DNA from: Microcaldota archaeon
GTDB lineage: Archaea > Micrarchaeota > Micrarchaeia > Micrarchaeales > Micrarchaeaceae
Direction: 5' to 3'
Assembly (NCBI GenBank): GCA_021799635.1
Contig: JAJZAB010000002.1
Coordinates: 1-64,000, forward strand
Length of the DNA stretch: 64,000 nt
Both the position numbers and the translations under genes were made by a program. This document shows positions 27,768-36,640 of this stretch, one piece after another. The notes under the pieces are model-generated. The model was given only the letters and a program-made list of their open reading frames with translations. It was not told the origin of the DNA and ran no database searches. How positions within the stretch are numbered: position 1 is the stretch's first letter; the number at the start of each line of letters is the position of its first letter.

Positions 27768-28496
27768 TCAGATAAGCCTTTTTGCTATCTCGTTCCCTAT
27801 GCTCATTCCCGCGGTTATGCCAGGCAGCACCAGCCTGTAGGCGCCCGCCTTGCTAAGTTTCTGCATGTCCTCTTCCCTGGCTACCCTGGATATGACATCT
27901 ATATTCCTGTTCACGTCCTTCGCAGTTATGATTATCATCGCGTTCCTTATGTCGTTGTCATCGCAGCTTATAAGGCTCGAAGCGCGCTCGATCCCGGCGG
28001 TTATGAAAACATCCTTGTCATTTATGTTGCCTACCACTGCAGGTATTCCCTTGCTGCTCAGCTTGGATGCCTGGGCATCCTTCTCTACAATAACAACGGG
28101 CTTTATCCTCTCCTTTGCAAGCTCGTCTATGAGCGCGGCTGCAAAGCTGTTGTATGGGGCTATTACGGTGTGGCCCCTGAGCTTCCTTATCTTCTTTATC
28201 GTAAGGTACCTCCTTATGCTTATGTTGCTTATTATGTTTATGAACCACGTTGCCAGAAAAACCGCAAACAGGGCGAACACGAAGGCGTCCATCAGGTTAG
28301 ATATAAGTATTAGTGGGTTGTTGGCGGCAATGCTGTTTGGTATGAGGTCATAGTATATGTATAGGGACGAGAGCAGGTTCCAGATTACGGCTATGCCAAA
28401 CCCAACTCCTGCCACAATGGTCAGAGTCACGGATATCATAAAAAGCAATACAGCCACGCCAAGTATTATGTACTGCGTGTTCCTTATAAGCGCCAT
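27768..28496 (-). CDS. TM protein with RCK/TrkA-N domain (1 of 3)
   Basis: About 242 residues from the ATG at 28496, which lies just after the stop of the upstream RCK gene; the track start 28541 would overlap it. Two hydrophobic segments (about residues 10-35 and 68-95) precede a Rossmann RCK domain (GHTVIAPYNSFAAALIDEL, VVIVEKDAQAS, VVGNINDKDVFITAGIERAS). The glycine-rich nucleotide loop is degraded: APYNSFA instead of GxGxxG. I see no TVGYG selectivity filter between the TM segments. It is probably a channel-like or regulatory subunit that pairs with its neighbours. Confidence 0.7.
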   Translation of the reverse strand: MALIRNTQYIILGVAVLLFMISVTLTIVAGVGFGIAVIWNLLSSLYIYYDLIPNSIAANNPLILISNLMDAFVFALFAVFLATWFINIISNISIRRYLTIKKIRKLRGHTVIAPYNSFAAALIDELAKERIKPVVIVEKDAQASKLSSKGIPAVVGNINDKDVFITAGIERASSLISCDDNDIRNAMIIITAKDVNRNIDVISRVAREEDMQKLSKAGAYRLVLPGITAGMSIGNEIAKRLI

Positions 28497-28497
28497 C

Positions 28498-29271
28498 TCA
28501 CAGCCTCGATCTGATGTAGTTTCCCATCTCAACTCCTGCAAGTACCTCCGGCACCACGCAGAGCTCTGCGCCCGCGCGCTGCACTTTTGTCATAAGATCC
28601 TCATTTCCTACTCTAGACAATATCTTTATCTTTGGATTCAGGTGCCTCGCGGTTACGACCCCAAGCAGGTTCGATATGTCATCCCTAGCAGTAAAGATTA
28701 TTCCCATAGCCTTGTCTATCGCCGCGCTGACCAGCACATCTTCCTTGGCGAAGTCCCCGTCTATTACGGTGTAGCCCCTGTCCCTAAGCATCTCAACCCT
28801 GGCTTCGTCCTTCTCTATTATCACGAAGTTGGCCTTTTTTGCGGACAGGTCGCCGCAGATCCTAGCGGCTAGTCCAGAATATCCGCAAACTATGACGTGC
28901 CGTTTCAGCCTCCTCGCTTCTATCCTGTTCAGCCTGGACAGGATGCCAGCCCCGGTCATTATCTCTACAAGCGCCGCCAGCGCAAGCCCAACAGCCACCG
29001 TCTTCGCCACTCCGTCTATTATTGATATGGCCATGAGTATGTCGAACTTTGTGGTGAATGGCGCAGCTGCAGCCTCCAGGGCAGGAACAGTGTTTATCCC
29101 CACGGCGTCAAAGAGGGAGGAGATTGTGTAGTAGGCGGATACGTAGAAGTTGTGCGATATGTAATAAACGACCGCAAGCGTAACTATTGCAAACGCAACG
29201 GCGGTTATGCCCAAGCCCAGCAGGGTCTTGCCTGCAATGCTCTTTTTCTCTATATCTGGCACCTTTACCAA
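28498..29271 (-). CDS. TM protein with RCK/TrkA-N domain (2 of 3)
   Basis: A 257-residue protein with two TM helices (about 18-40 and 73-105) enclosing a pore-loop-like stretch YYTISSLFDAVGINTV, where potassium channels have TVGYG; here the filter is degenerate. The RCK domain follows, with HVIVCGYSGLAARIC, VIIEKDEARVEMLRDRG, VIDGDFAKEDVL and ISRVG-like elements. It resembles a calcium- or nucleotide-gated potassium channel subunit, but the altered filter makes conductance doubtful or of different selectivity. The stop is one base from the start of the next RCK gene, so the genes are one operon. Confidence 0.75.
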   Translation of the reverse strand: MVKVPDIEKKSIAGKTLLGLGITAVAFAIVTLAVVYYISHNFYVSAYYTISSLFDAVGINTVPALEAAAAPFTTKFDILMAISIIDGVAKTVAVGLALAALVEIMTGAGILSRLNRIEARRLKRHVIVCGYSGLAARICGDLSAKKANFVIIEKDEARVEMLRDRGYTVIDGDFAKEDVLVSAAIDKAMGIIFTARDDISNLLGVVTARHLNPKIKILSRVGNEDLMTKVQRAGAELCVVPEVLAGVEMGNYIRSRL

Positions 29272-29285
29272 GGGTCCACCTTCAA

Positions 29286-29711
29286 CTATTTTATGAGCTC
29301 CTTGACTATCTCCCTGCTTGCAGTCTTCTGCGGCATTACTATGTAGTCCGCACCGGCGTCTATCAGCTTCTCCCTAAGGAAATCATCGTTTGACCTTGTA
29401 GCTATGAATATCTTCTTGTTAAGGTCGCGCGATGTAAGCACTGCGAAGAGGTTCTTGGCATCGTCATCCATGGTTATAGCTATTGCCTTGGCGCTGGCTA
29501 TGCCGGCGCTCTTGAGCACCTTTGACGAGGTTGCATCTCCTTCAATGGCCTTGTAGCCCAGCTCGTTCACCTTCTTCATAACCTCGGGGCTGGTGTCAAC
29601 AACAACAAAGTCTATATTGTGCTCAACCAGGGAATCCACGACCTTCTGGCCTACTACCCCAAAGCCGCAGACTATGACGTGGCCCTTGGCCTCAATCCTC
29701 CTCTCAGCCAT
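29286..29711 (-). CDS. Free-standing RCK/TrkA-N domain protein (3 of 3)
   Basis: A soluble protein of about 141 residues from ATG 29711; the track start 29762 adds 17 residues outside the domain. It has a complete Rossmann motif HVIVCGFGVVGQKVVDSL, VVVDTSPEVMKKVNELG, AIEGDATSSKVLKSAGI and ADYIVMPQKTASREIV. Such proteins bind NAD(H) or ATP and gate potassium transporters or channels. It is the first gene of the three-gene unit, 14 bases before the second, so it may supply the functional nucleotide sensor for the two channel-like partners. Confidence 0.8.
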   Translation of the reverse strand: MAERRIEAKGHVIVCGFGVVGQKVVDSLVEHNIDFVVVDTSPEVMKKVNELGYKAIEGDATSSKVLKSAGIASAKAIAITMDDDAKNLFAVLTSRDLNKKIFIATRSNDDFLREKLIDAGADYIVMPQKTASREIVKELIK

Positions 29712-29898
29712 TGCAACACCCAGAAAGTACCTGAGGTACGCACGCGCGGGGTGGTGCCTCATGCGGCATCACGCACTGCCCAAGCCTCCTGTTCCTCGTC
29801 CGGCACTTCATGGAATCATATCATAGCTCACACTTATATACTTTATTGCTGCTGCATCCCCACAGCCACTCCGGCTGGCTTTCCAGGAAGCCGCAAAA

Positions 29899-30972
29899 CT
29901 AGATCTGCCTATCTACAACAAACTCCAGCAGCTGTTTCAGCTTTTCCTTGCCTGCTGAATCAGGCAGCAGCTTGTCTACTCCGGCCCAGGCCTCTGCAAC
30001 CAGCCTGTTCTGGATACCGCTGGCGTGCTCAACTGCACCGGATTTCAATATCAGCGCTATTGCCTCATCCTTGAGCTTCTGGTCCTGCGTGTGCATCCTT
30101 AGTATTTCCATCAACCTGCTCCTCTCATTCTCCGGCAGGGTCCTGAACGCGTGTATTGCGTAAATGGTTATCTTGCCCTCAGTTATGTCGTCTCCCACGC
30201 CGCCCTTGTTTTTTGATACGCCGCTTGGTATTATGTTCAAGAGGTCATCCTGTATCTGGAACGCCACGCCCAAAGTAGAGCCGAACCTGCCGAGCGCAGA
30301 AGTAAGCGCGTCGTCCGCTCCGCAGATTACCCCGCCGAGCTGCGCGGCCATGCTAGAAAGCACCCCGGTCTTGCTGAATACCATCTGCATGTAGTTCTCT
30401 TCAGTTATGCCGAACGGGTCTACCAGGAAATTATGCCAGGCGATGTCTATCGCCTGCCCAACGGTGCAGCGCAGCATCTCCCTGGCGCATATGCTCATGG
30501 CGCGCCTTTTTGTCTCTGGGGTAAGCTTCGGGCTGTCGAGCAGCACCACCAAGGGGAAGAAATACATAAAATCGCCTATGTTATTCCCGATATCAATCCC
30601 AAATTTTACGTGGACTGCAGGCGAGCCTCTCCTGTCCGCGCTGCCGTCCTCTATGTCATCGTGTATCAGCGTTGCGTTGTGGATGACCTCAGGCACAAGG
30701 GAAAACTCCAGATACTGGCTGGAGTCCTTGCCCAGCGCGTCTATAACTGTAAGCATGAGTACCGAGCGCAAGCGCTTCCCGCCAAGCCCAAGGAGGTACC
30801 ACGCAGGCTCGAACACGCTTTTGTTTATCGCGTCCATGTCGTAGATGTATCCGCTCCTTCCCAGCAGGGTAGTGAGGTACTGCTCCGAAGCCTTGTGCTT
30901 CAGTACTTCATCAAGCTTTGCATTTACCTCATCAGCGCGCCTTTTCAGGTATTCATTTATATTTTCAGTCAT
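29899..30972 (-). CDS. Polyprenyl diphosphate synthase (copy A)
   Basis: Trans-prenyltransferase that elongates isoprenoid diphosphates for archaeal membrane lipids. First aspartate-rich motif LIHDDIEDGS with RRG downstream, second motif FQIQDDLLNI, and the GGKRLRSVL substrate-binding stretch near residue 70. Length of 357 is usual. It is 12 bases downstream of a second prenyl synthase gene on the same strand. The second motif DDLLN deviates from DDxxD at the last position. The product chain length cannot be read from sequence with certainty. Confidence 0.9.
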   Translation of the reverse strand: MTENINEYLKRRADEVNAKLDEVLKHKASEQYLTTLLGRSGYIYDMDAINKSVFEPAWYLLGLGGKRLRSVLMLTVIDALGKDSSQYLEFSLVPEVIHNATLIHDDIEDGSADRRGSPAVHVKFGIDIGNNIGDFMYFFPLVVLLDSPKLTPETKRRAMSICAREMLRCTVGQAIDIAWHNFLVDPFGITEENYMQMVFSKTGVLSSMAAQLGGVICGADDALTSALGRFGSTLGVAFQIQDDLLNIIPSGVSKNKGGVGDDITEGKITIYAIHAFRTLPENERSRLMEILRMHTQDQKLKDEAIALILKSGAVEHASGIQNRLVAEAWAGVDKLLPDSAGKEKLKQLLEFVVDRQI

Positions 30973-30984
30973 GGCAATGCCCCA

Positions 30985-32028
30985 TCATTTCGCTCTTTTT
31001 ACCGTGTGGATTATCGAAGAACGGGCGAGCTGCTTAACCCTAGATTCAGGTATATCGGCCTCTATCTCATCGAATTTCTCTGCAGCTTCCTTGCCAAGCC
31101 TCTCCGCTTCGTTCTGGGCATACACTATAGATCCGAGCTCATTGAAAGTATCCAGCACGAACTTTATTTCCTCTTCGCTCTTTTCGGCGCGGTCCTTGGC
31201 ATATATCTCCTTTAGCCTGTTCAGGGTACCGGATGGTGCGTTATTCACGGCGTGCCACAAGATTAAGGTCTTGGTGCCCTCCCTTACATCATTTCCGATA
31301 GTTTTACCCAGCACCTCGGTTGTAGAGGTGCAGTCCAGTATGTCATCTGTTATCTGGAACGCCAGTCCGGCAGGGGTCCCGTACTCCACAATCTTTTCGA
31401 TCTTATCACCTTCTGCCTCGGCTACTATCGCACCAGCCTGCATAGGTCCGTATACCGTGTAATAAGCGGCCTTTGCATGTATGGATTTGTAGTAGTCCTT
31501 GTCAGTAAATTTCGTAATGTCCTTCACCCCGTGCCCCAGCTTGGTGTCCAGGAACTGCCCTACGTGGGTAATATCCATCATGTCGTATAGCTTGTTGAAG
31601 TACATATCACCCCTCTCCTTTCCCAGGGAGTCAGCCGCGTCCTTGGCCATTCTCCACATGATCATGTGGAGGTTGTCTCCGGCCAGCATTGCATTGTCAG
31701 TCCCGTAAAGGGCGTGCGCGCTCGGTGCGCCGCGCCTTACGAGGTTCCCATCCATGATGTCATCGTGTATAAGTATCCAGTCCTCGGATGCCTGCTGCAC
31801 CGCGGCTGGCAGGATAGCCTCATCCAAATCACCCCCATACAGGGCACACCATAGCAAGACATAGGATGGCCTCCTGTACTGGCCCTTCCTATCAACATAA
31901 ACCCTGATCATCTTTCTGTACTCTTCAGGCTCCCTTCTGTCCAGGTATTCGCATATCTTGCTGTATACTCTGTCCTTGTACAGGGCGGAGAACTGCTTGA
32001 AGTTGTCTGGAAAATCATCGTAGTTCAT
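30985..32028 (-). CDS. Polyprenyl diphosphate synthase (copy B)
   Basis: Second trans-prenyl synthase, 347 residues, with LIHDDIMDGNLVRRG and a canonical second motif FQITDDILDC. It differs enough from copy A to suggest different chain length or partner roles, for instance a geranylgeranyl synthase and a longer-chain or heteromeric partner. The ATG (32028-32026) overlaps the stop codon of a short TnpB-like leader fragment as CTATGA, so initiation may be coupled to translation of that leader. It is first in a two-gene operon with copy A. Confidence 0.9.
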   Translation of the reverse strand: MNYDDFPDNFKQFSALYKDRVYSKICEYLDRREPEEYRKMIRVYVDRKGQYRRPSYVLLWCALYGGDLDEAILPAAVQQASEDWILIHDDIMDGNLVRRGAPSAHALYGTDNAMLAGDNLHMIMWRMAKDAADSLGKERGDMYFNKLYDMMDITHVGQFLDTKLGHGVKDITKFTDKDYYKSIHAKAAYYTVYGPMQAGAIVAEAEGDKIEKIVEYGTPAGLAFQITDDILDCTSTTEVLGKTIGNDVREGTKTLILWHAVNNAPSGTLNRLKEIYAKDRAEKSEEEIKFVLDTFNELGSIVYAQNEAERLGKEAAEKFDEIEADIPESRVKQLARSSIIHTVKRAK

Positions 32029-32117
32029 AGAATTGCCACCAAATAACCAACATCTATCTCTTCCTGCCTTTTGGCATCAGGATAGATCCTGAACTTGTAG
32101 GCTCTTGCCTGTTCCAT
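32025..32117 (-). pseudogene. TnpB N-terminal stub overlapping a prenyl synthase start
   Basis: On the minus strand ATG 32117 opens 30 codons starting MEQARAYKFRIYPDAKRQEEI, which is the characteristic beginning of IS605-family TnpB proteins (AYKFRIYP). After about 22 residues the similarity ends and the frame stops at TGA 32027-32025, sharing bases with the ATG of the prenyl synthase. The rest of tnpB is missing. It could now act as a short upstream ORF. Confidence 0.65.
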
Positions 32118-32180
32118 TAGATTCCCTTTTGTTTGTCTACGTATTCCTAAATTTTTATACCTTCTTGTTCTGCGGTTCGC

Positions 32181-32212
32181 TCTCATCCCACCGCTAAAGC
32201 ATGCGGGATTTC
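32181..32212 (-). repeat. IS200/IS605 end-like hairpin
   Basis: Read on the minus strand, GGAAATCCCGCATGCTTTAGCGG then TGGGATGAGAG. It resembles the left end of the IS200-type element at 51492 (GAAATCCC, hairpin, GGATGA). It lies about 65 bases upstream of the TnpB stub in the right orientation to be the left end of the same decayed element. The other bases between 32118 and 32394 hold no gene that I can see. Confidence 0.45.
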
Positions 32213-32394
32213 CAGCTCACTGTGTTAAACCTTTCCATTATCAGCTTCGTTTTGTATCATGCCTTCTAGCTTGCATCTGTTCCTATATCGGAGATGCAGT
32301 ATTTAAGCACCGATTATAATGTTTGACTATAGACGAATGCGCAGGTCATATATTTATATCAAGAACCAGCCTATTTTCTTTGTTTAGTGGTAAT

Positions 32395-33093
32395 ATGGCC
32401 AGTGCCCTATCAACTATCAACACTGAAAGGACGGAGAAGGCGGGGATGGAGATCGCCTGCGTTATACTCAAGCCGGATACTATAGCGGATGGCAGGAAGG
32501 ATGCAATAGTTGCGTATTTGAAGGACTTCTGCAAAAATAACAGCCTGACAATTGTGGAAGAGCGGCAGATACCTCCGGAAATCGCAGACCGAATGCGAAA
32601 GATGCACTTTGACGGCGATGCCAAGCTTGAAGAAACAGGGGAGAAGGTCCTGAAGGCTTTTATTCGGAGGGGGATAGACGAAGTACAGTATTCGGACTTA
32701 CTGAGAAAGCACGGCTTAGACCTCCAGGATAAGAAGAGCATAGGGCGCTGGATTATGGACGTAGAAACGCGCAGCTACGAAGGCAAGGGCAGCCACCTTG
32801 TAGTGGTTGCAGGCGAGGGTGCGATAAGCAAGCTGTTCAGCATAAGGGGAGGGTCTGATCCGATGTTTGCCGAGGATGGGACGCTAAGGCATATGTTCAG
32901 CAAAAAAATGTCCATAACTGAAATGTTTGACGGCGCAGGAGGCAAGCCGCTAGACAATGTGCTTCACATACCAGACACAATTGAGGAAACCAACCGCCAC
33001 CTGCGCGCCTACACCGGGAAGGGATACGGGGAGCTGCTGGCCGAGATAAATTCAAAGCAGCCTGACTTCGGCTGCAATAAACTGAGAAGATGA
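32395..33093 (+). CDS. Nucleoside diphosphate kinase-like protein with a large insertion
   Basis: About 232 residues from the ATG at 32395, which follows GGTAAT and a TATA box TATATTTATATC; the track start 32323 is too early. The ends match NDK: ILKPDTIADG (phosphate-binding Lys), GTLRHMF with the catalytic Arg, and NVLHIPDT in place of NxxHxSD with the phospho-accepting His. Ordinary NDKs have about 150 residues; here about 60-70 extra residues follow the KPD region (for example DLLRKHGLDLQDKKS). It probably balances NTP pools, but the altered HIPD loop leaves activity to be shown. Its stop overlaps the pyrophosphatase start (ATGA). Confidence 0.75.
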   Translation: MASALSTINTERTEKAGMEIACVILKPDTIADGRKDAIVAYLKDFCKNNSLTIVEERQIPPEIADRMRKMHFDGDAKLEETGEKVLKAFIRRGIDEVQYSDLLRKHGLDLQDKKSIGRWIMDVETRSYEGKGSHLVVVAGEGAISKLFSIRGGSDPMFAEDGTLRHMFSKKMSITEMFDGAGGKPLDNVLHIPDTIEETNRHLRAYTGKGYGELLAEINSKQPDFGCNKLRR

Positions 33094-33608
33094 CAGCTGC
33101 AGAGGATAGAGGGGCAGGCCTACTTGTGGATGCCAGGATAGAGATGACGAGCGGCTCCACGCTGAAACACATCTACCACGCAGAGACCGGCAATATAACA
33201 GTGCAGAGGGAGTTGCCGAAGCCGCTACCGAATCCGTACAACTACGGATTCATCCACGGGACGCTTGGTGAGGATGGGGACGAGCTTGATGTGTTTGTGA
33301 TAAGCGGTACCAAAATCGCCCTGGGCGCCAGGGTCAGGGCCAGGCCGGTAGGGGTAATATTTATGGAGGATGAGAACGGTGTGGATGACAAGATAATTGC
33401 AACGTGGAGCGGAGATCCAGTGTACTCAAAGGTATCTGGAATAAATGAGTTAGAAGATGGGGTGATAAGCACTCTGGTCTACTACATACAGCACAACAAA
33501 GACGGGCTGCCAGGCAGGTTCGTAAAGATAAATGGTATTGGCAGCGCGAGCGACGCAGCTTCCGTAATCTCCAAAGCGCTGGATAGGGCGAGGCAAAACG
33601 GCAAGTGA
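33090..33608 (+). CDS. ppa: Inorganic pyrophosphatase
   Basis: A soluble family I pyrophosphatase, 172 residues, hydrolysing PPi to phosphate and so pulling forward NTP-consuming biosynthesis. The metal site is GEDGDELDVFV, preceded by PNPYNYGFIHGTL, with VDDKIIATWSGD downstream. The start ATG overlaps the NDK-like stop by four bases, so both nucleotide-phosphate enzymes are translated together. In this cell PPi would also come from ATP sulfurylase and the prenyl synthases encoded nearby. Confidence 0.93.
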   Translation: MTAAEDRGAGLLVDARIEMTSGSTLKHIYHAETGNITVQRELPKPLPNPYNYGFIHGTLGEDGDELDVFVISGTKIALGARVRARPVGVIFMEDENGVDDKIIATWSGDPVYSKVSGINELEDGVISTLVYYIQHNKDGLPGRFVKINGIGSASDAASVISKALDRARQNGK

Positions 33609-33697
33609 CCACGTACCAAACAGATAAGCATGCAGGGCTGCAATGCAGGCGGCGCAGCCTGTTCAAGTAAGAAGCGCATAGATGTGCTCACCACTGA

Positions 33698-35245
33698 TCA
33701 GAAAATGTTGGTAGCCCACCACCTGGACAGCTTCTTCATCGCAACCCTGTAGCCGCTGGTGTTCTTCTTTATGTCATTTATCATCTTCTTGTATATTATC
33801 TTCTCCTGAGCGTCCAGCTTGCCCTCCTTTATTATCTCCTGCTTCTTCCCGTCCACTATGTTTGTTTCGGTCTTGCTTATCACATCCTTCTTGACCATCA
33901 GGTACCATTCGTCAAGCGAGCTTCCGGCCGTATCCTTGTCCTTGAGTATAGACATTATGTCCTTCATCTTCAGCTTCCTCTCCTTGCTGTATTTGTGCTC
34001 GTGCAGCAGCGGCTTCATCGCCGCTTTGTCAACTATCCTTTCTATGTCAGCAGGGGAGTAGCCTGCGGTTGCGCGCGCAAGCCTGCCGAAGCCTATCCTG
34101 CCCTTTGGCTTGTTTTTCATAGAATACCTGAACATTTCAACCCTCGCCCTGTGGTTTGGCGGCGACAGGTATATGTGGTCGCCGAACCTTCCGCTCCTCT
34201 TCAGCGCCGGGTCTATGTCCCAGGGCTGGTTGGTGGTGCCTATAACATATATGCCTTCCGGGTTCTCCTCCACCCCGTTCATCTCAGTAAGGAACTGGTT
34301 GACCGCCAGCCTCATGGCGGAGTTGTCCCCGCCTGCAGGGCTGCTGCCGCTCCTCTTCGTGCCTATGGCATCTAGTTCGTCAAACATTATTATGCACGGC
34401 GCGTTCGCCCTTGCCTGCTCAAACACCGCGTGCAGGTTCTTCTCTGTGTTTCCGGTGTACATGTCCACTATCTGGTTTATCCTGGCTATTATTACGTTAG
34501 CTTCCGCCTCCCCGGCTATCGCGTTGACTATGTGCGTCTTCCCTACTCCCGGGGGTCCGTACAGTATCAGGCCCAGCCCCCTCTTCTTCCCGTATTTCTC
34601 GAACAGCTGCGGCTTCTGTATCGCAAGCACAACGTTCTCATAAAGGTATTTCTTTACATCATCAAGGCCTACCACGCTGTCGAACTTGACCTTTGACCTG
34701 TAAAAATCCAGCTTTTTTATCTGCCCCTCCTCTATAACAGCGCCGCCTCCCTTTTTCATCTGGGCTTCAGCCGGCTGCTGCGCTGCGGTCGGGCCGTACG
34801 GCTTCTGCTCCATGTGTATCATGGAGTCTATGTGCTCCAGCCTGCTCTTGGCTTCAGCGTAGTCTGGATTGTTTGAGAGCGATTTCTCGTACCAGTACCT
34901 CGCGCCTAGCAGGTCGTTGTTGCTTTCGGCTATGTCGCCTATAAGCAGCGGCGCATCGAAGCTCTTTGGCTGCAGCCCAATCACCGCTTCCAGGTCCTTC
35001 TTTGCGGCCGAGTAGTTATGGACTATCCTGTTGGTAAGCGCCCTGTTGAAGTATGCATCAGCATAATCTGGCTTTATCCTTATGGCCTCGTCGTATTCCA
35101 TTATAGCTTCCTGGAACTTGCTGGATTCAAAAAGGCTGTTGCCTTTCTTCCAGTGCTCCTTGGCTTCGTCAACTACCCCTTCCTGCGCAGAAGCTCCTGC
35201 TTTAACTCCAGCATCAGTGCCTGAATTCAGATTATCACCCTGCAT
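33698..35245 (-). CDS. TPR-AAA ATPase
   Basis: A 515-residue protein with N-terminal tetratricopeptide repeats (about residues 28-135, for example AIMEYDEAIRIKPDYADAYFNRA) and a single AAA module: Walker A LYGPPGVGKTHI, Walker B IIMFDELDAIG, sensor 1 VIGTTNQP and an arginine finger near LKRSGRFGDH. It is similar in ATPase core to Vps4/CDC48-class proteins but has a TPR partner-binding domain instead of a MIT or N domain. It is likely a substrate-remodelling ATPase; the substrate is unknown. No ESCRT-III gene is seen here. Confidence 0.85.
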   Translation of the reverse strand: MQGDNLNSGTDAGVKAGASAQEGVVDEAKEHWKKGNSLFESSKFQEAIMEYDEAIRIKPDYADAYFNRALTNRIVHNYSAAKKDLEAVIGLQPKSFDAPLLIGDIAESNNDLLGARYWYEKSLSNNPDYAEAKSRLEHIDSMIHMEQKPYGPTAAQQPAEAQMKKGGGAVIEEGQIKKLDFYRSKVKFDSVVGLDDVKKYLYENVVLAIQKPQLFEKYGKKRGLGLILYGPPGVGKTHIVNAIAGEAEANVIIARINQIVDMYTGNTEKNLHAVFEQARANAPCIIMFDELDAIGTKRSGSSPAGGDNSAMRLAVNQFLTEMNGVEENPEGIYVIGTTNQPWDIDPALKRSGRFGDHIYLSPPNHRARVEMFRYSMKNKPKGRIGFGRLARATAGYSPADIERIVDKAAMKPLLHEHKYSKERKLKMKDIMSILKDKDTAGSSLDEWYLMVKKDVISKTETNIVDGKKQEIIKEGKLDAQEKIIYKKMINDIKKNTSGYRVAMKKLSRWWATNIF

Positions 35246-35303
35246 AATAAAGCCGGCGGCCTCTCCAGGCAGCCCCAGTTAATTCTATGATAAATCAATA
35301 TAT

Positions 35304-35768
35304 TTAGTCTTTTGCGTGGCCTTCGATAGAGTCAAGAAGGTTGTTTAGGCTCCTGTCGACCTCCTTTATGTGCCTCTCTTCCCTGGGGACGTTGTAAAAC
35401 CTTATCCAGCCCAGCCTTGCGCACATCGCCTTCACCGCGTCGTTCATACTCTTCATTTTCTCCGATCTTACTTTGTAGCGCCCGACGAGCTGCCTCACCA
35501 CCAGCTCGCTGTCAGAGTATACCTCAACCTTCCTCTCAAAGAAGCCGCCCACGTTGGCGGCGCACCACTCCAGCGCCATGAGCACCGCCTTGTATTCGGC
35601 GAAATTGTTGGTCTCCGCGCCGTTGTATTCCGCACGCCTCCCGGCCAGCCTGCCGTCAACATACACAACGAAGCCAGAGGCGCTAGGTCCGGGGTTTCCC
35701 CTGGCCGCGCCGTCAGTATATATGATTACTTTACCATCCTCCATAGAACCAACAGAATATTCAATCAT
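35304..35768 (-). CDS. rnhA: Ribonuclease HI
   Basis: Cleaves RNA in RNA-DNA hybrids, needed for primer removal and R-loop control. Active-site residues appear in order: IYTDGAARGNPGP (Asp), NNFAEYKAVLMAL (Glu), VYSDSELVV (Asp) and HIKEVDRSLN (final Asp). The track start at 35897 adds 43 residues without family similarity; ATG 35768 gives about 154 residues, a normal length, and lies after an AT-rich AGATAAATG element. ATG 35744 is another option. It diverges from the AMMECR1 gene. Confidence 0.92.
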   Translation of the reverse strand: MIEYSVGSMEDGKVIIYTDGAARGNPGPSASGFVVYVDGRLAGRRAEYNGAETNNFAEYKAVLMALEWCAANVGGFFERKVEVYSDSELVVRQLVGRYKVRSEKMKSMNDAVKAMCARLGWIRFYNVPREERHIKEVDRSLNNLLDSIEGHAKD

Positions 35769-35949
35769 ACATTGATCAAAAACATTTATCTGCGTTGCAG
35801 CTAAGCCTGCCAAGCAACTCAAACAAAATGCAACATATATAAATATGAATTGCGTAGTAAGAATGGTTGCCATAAGCTGCGTACAAACGCCGCGCAAAAT
35901 CGTTCAAAACAGCAGTATGCAACTATAGGGTACAAATCAGGTGCCTTGC

Positions 35950-36612
35950 ATGCACAAATACAACCTGGCAGAGGGGGAACTACTTGTAAGGGCTGCCAAG
36001 AACTCCATAGAGCTGTTCCTGAGGAATCCACACTTCGACAAGGCCGTTGTCTACGAGACTACGAAGCACCTCAGGGAAATGGACGGGATATTCATAACTC
36101 TCGAGCACCATCCGACCGGCGCGCTTAGGGGATGCATAGGGTTCCCCACCGCAGTATCAACAATAGGAGAGAGCGTGATAGACGCTGCAATAGCGGCCGC
36201 GTTCGAGGACCCGAGGTTCGTGCCAGTTTCAATACACGAGCTTGACAGGCTTGCAGTTGAAGTAAGCATACTGTCAAAGCTGGAAGAAATCGGGGGTGCA
36301 GCTTCGCAAAGATACAAAAAATTGGCCGTTGGAGAGGATGGCGTAATGGTGAAGTACGGCCTGCACTCCGGATTGCTGCTGCCCATAGTGGCGGTGCAGC
36401 AGGGATGGGACGCAAAGACCCTGCTAAAGGAGGCGTGCATCAAGGCTGGACTGGACGGCTTCCACTGGCTGCAGCCGAACGTCAAGGTATACAAGTTCCA
36501 AACCCAGGTTTTCAGGGAGGAGTCTCCGGGCGGCAGCGTGATTGAGGTAGAGACGAAGAAAGCTGGGCCTGAAAACCACGGCGCCGCCAAAGAGAAAACT
36601 TATAAATCCTAA
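35950..36612 (+). CDS. AMMECR1-domain protein
   Basis: About 220 residues from ATG 35950; the track GTG at 35941 adds three. The hallmark GALRGCIGFP is present near residue 60, with AAFEDPRFVPVSIHEL and the C-terminal KAGLDGFHW. AMMECR1 proteins are conserved in archaea and eukaryotes and often linked to MEMO and a radical SAM enzyme; their reaction is not settled. MEMO is present 4 kb away, but no radical SAM partner lies beside either gene. There is an extra charged C-terminal tail of about 30 residues. Confidence 0.9.
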   Translation: MHKYNLAEGELLVRAAKNSIELFLRNPHFDKAVVYETTKHLREMDGIFITLEHHPTGALRGCIGFPTAVSTIGESVIDAAIAAAFEDPRFVPVSIHELDRLAVEVSILSKLEEIGGAASQRYKKLAVGEDGVMVKYGLHSGLLLPIVAVQQGWDAKTLLKEACIKAGLDGFHWLQPNVKVYKFQTQVFREESPGGSVIEVETKKAGPENHGAAKEKTYKS

Positions 36613-36640
36613 TAATAATAGGTTAACTGCCCAAGCCCGT

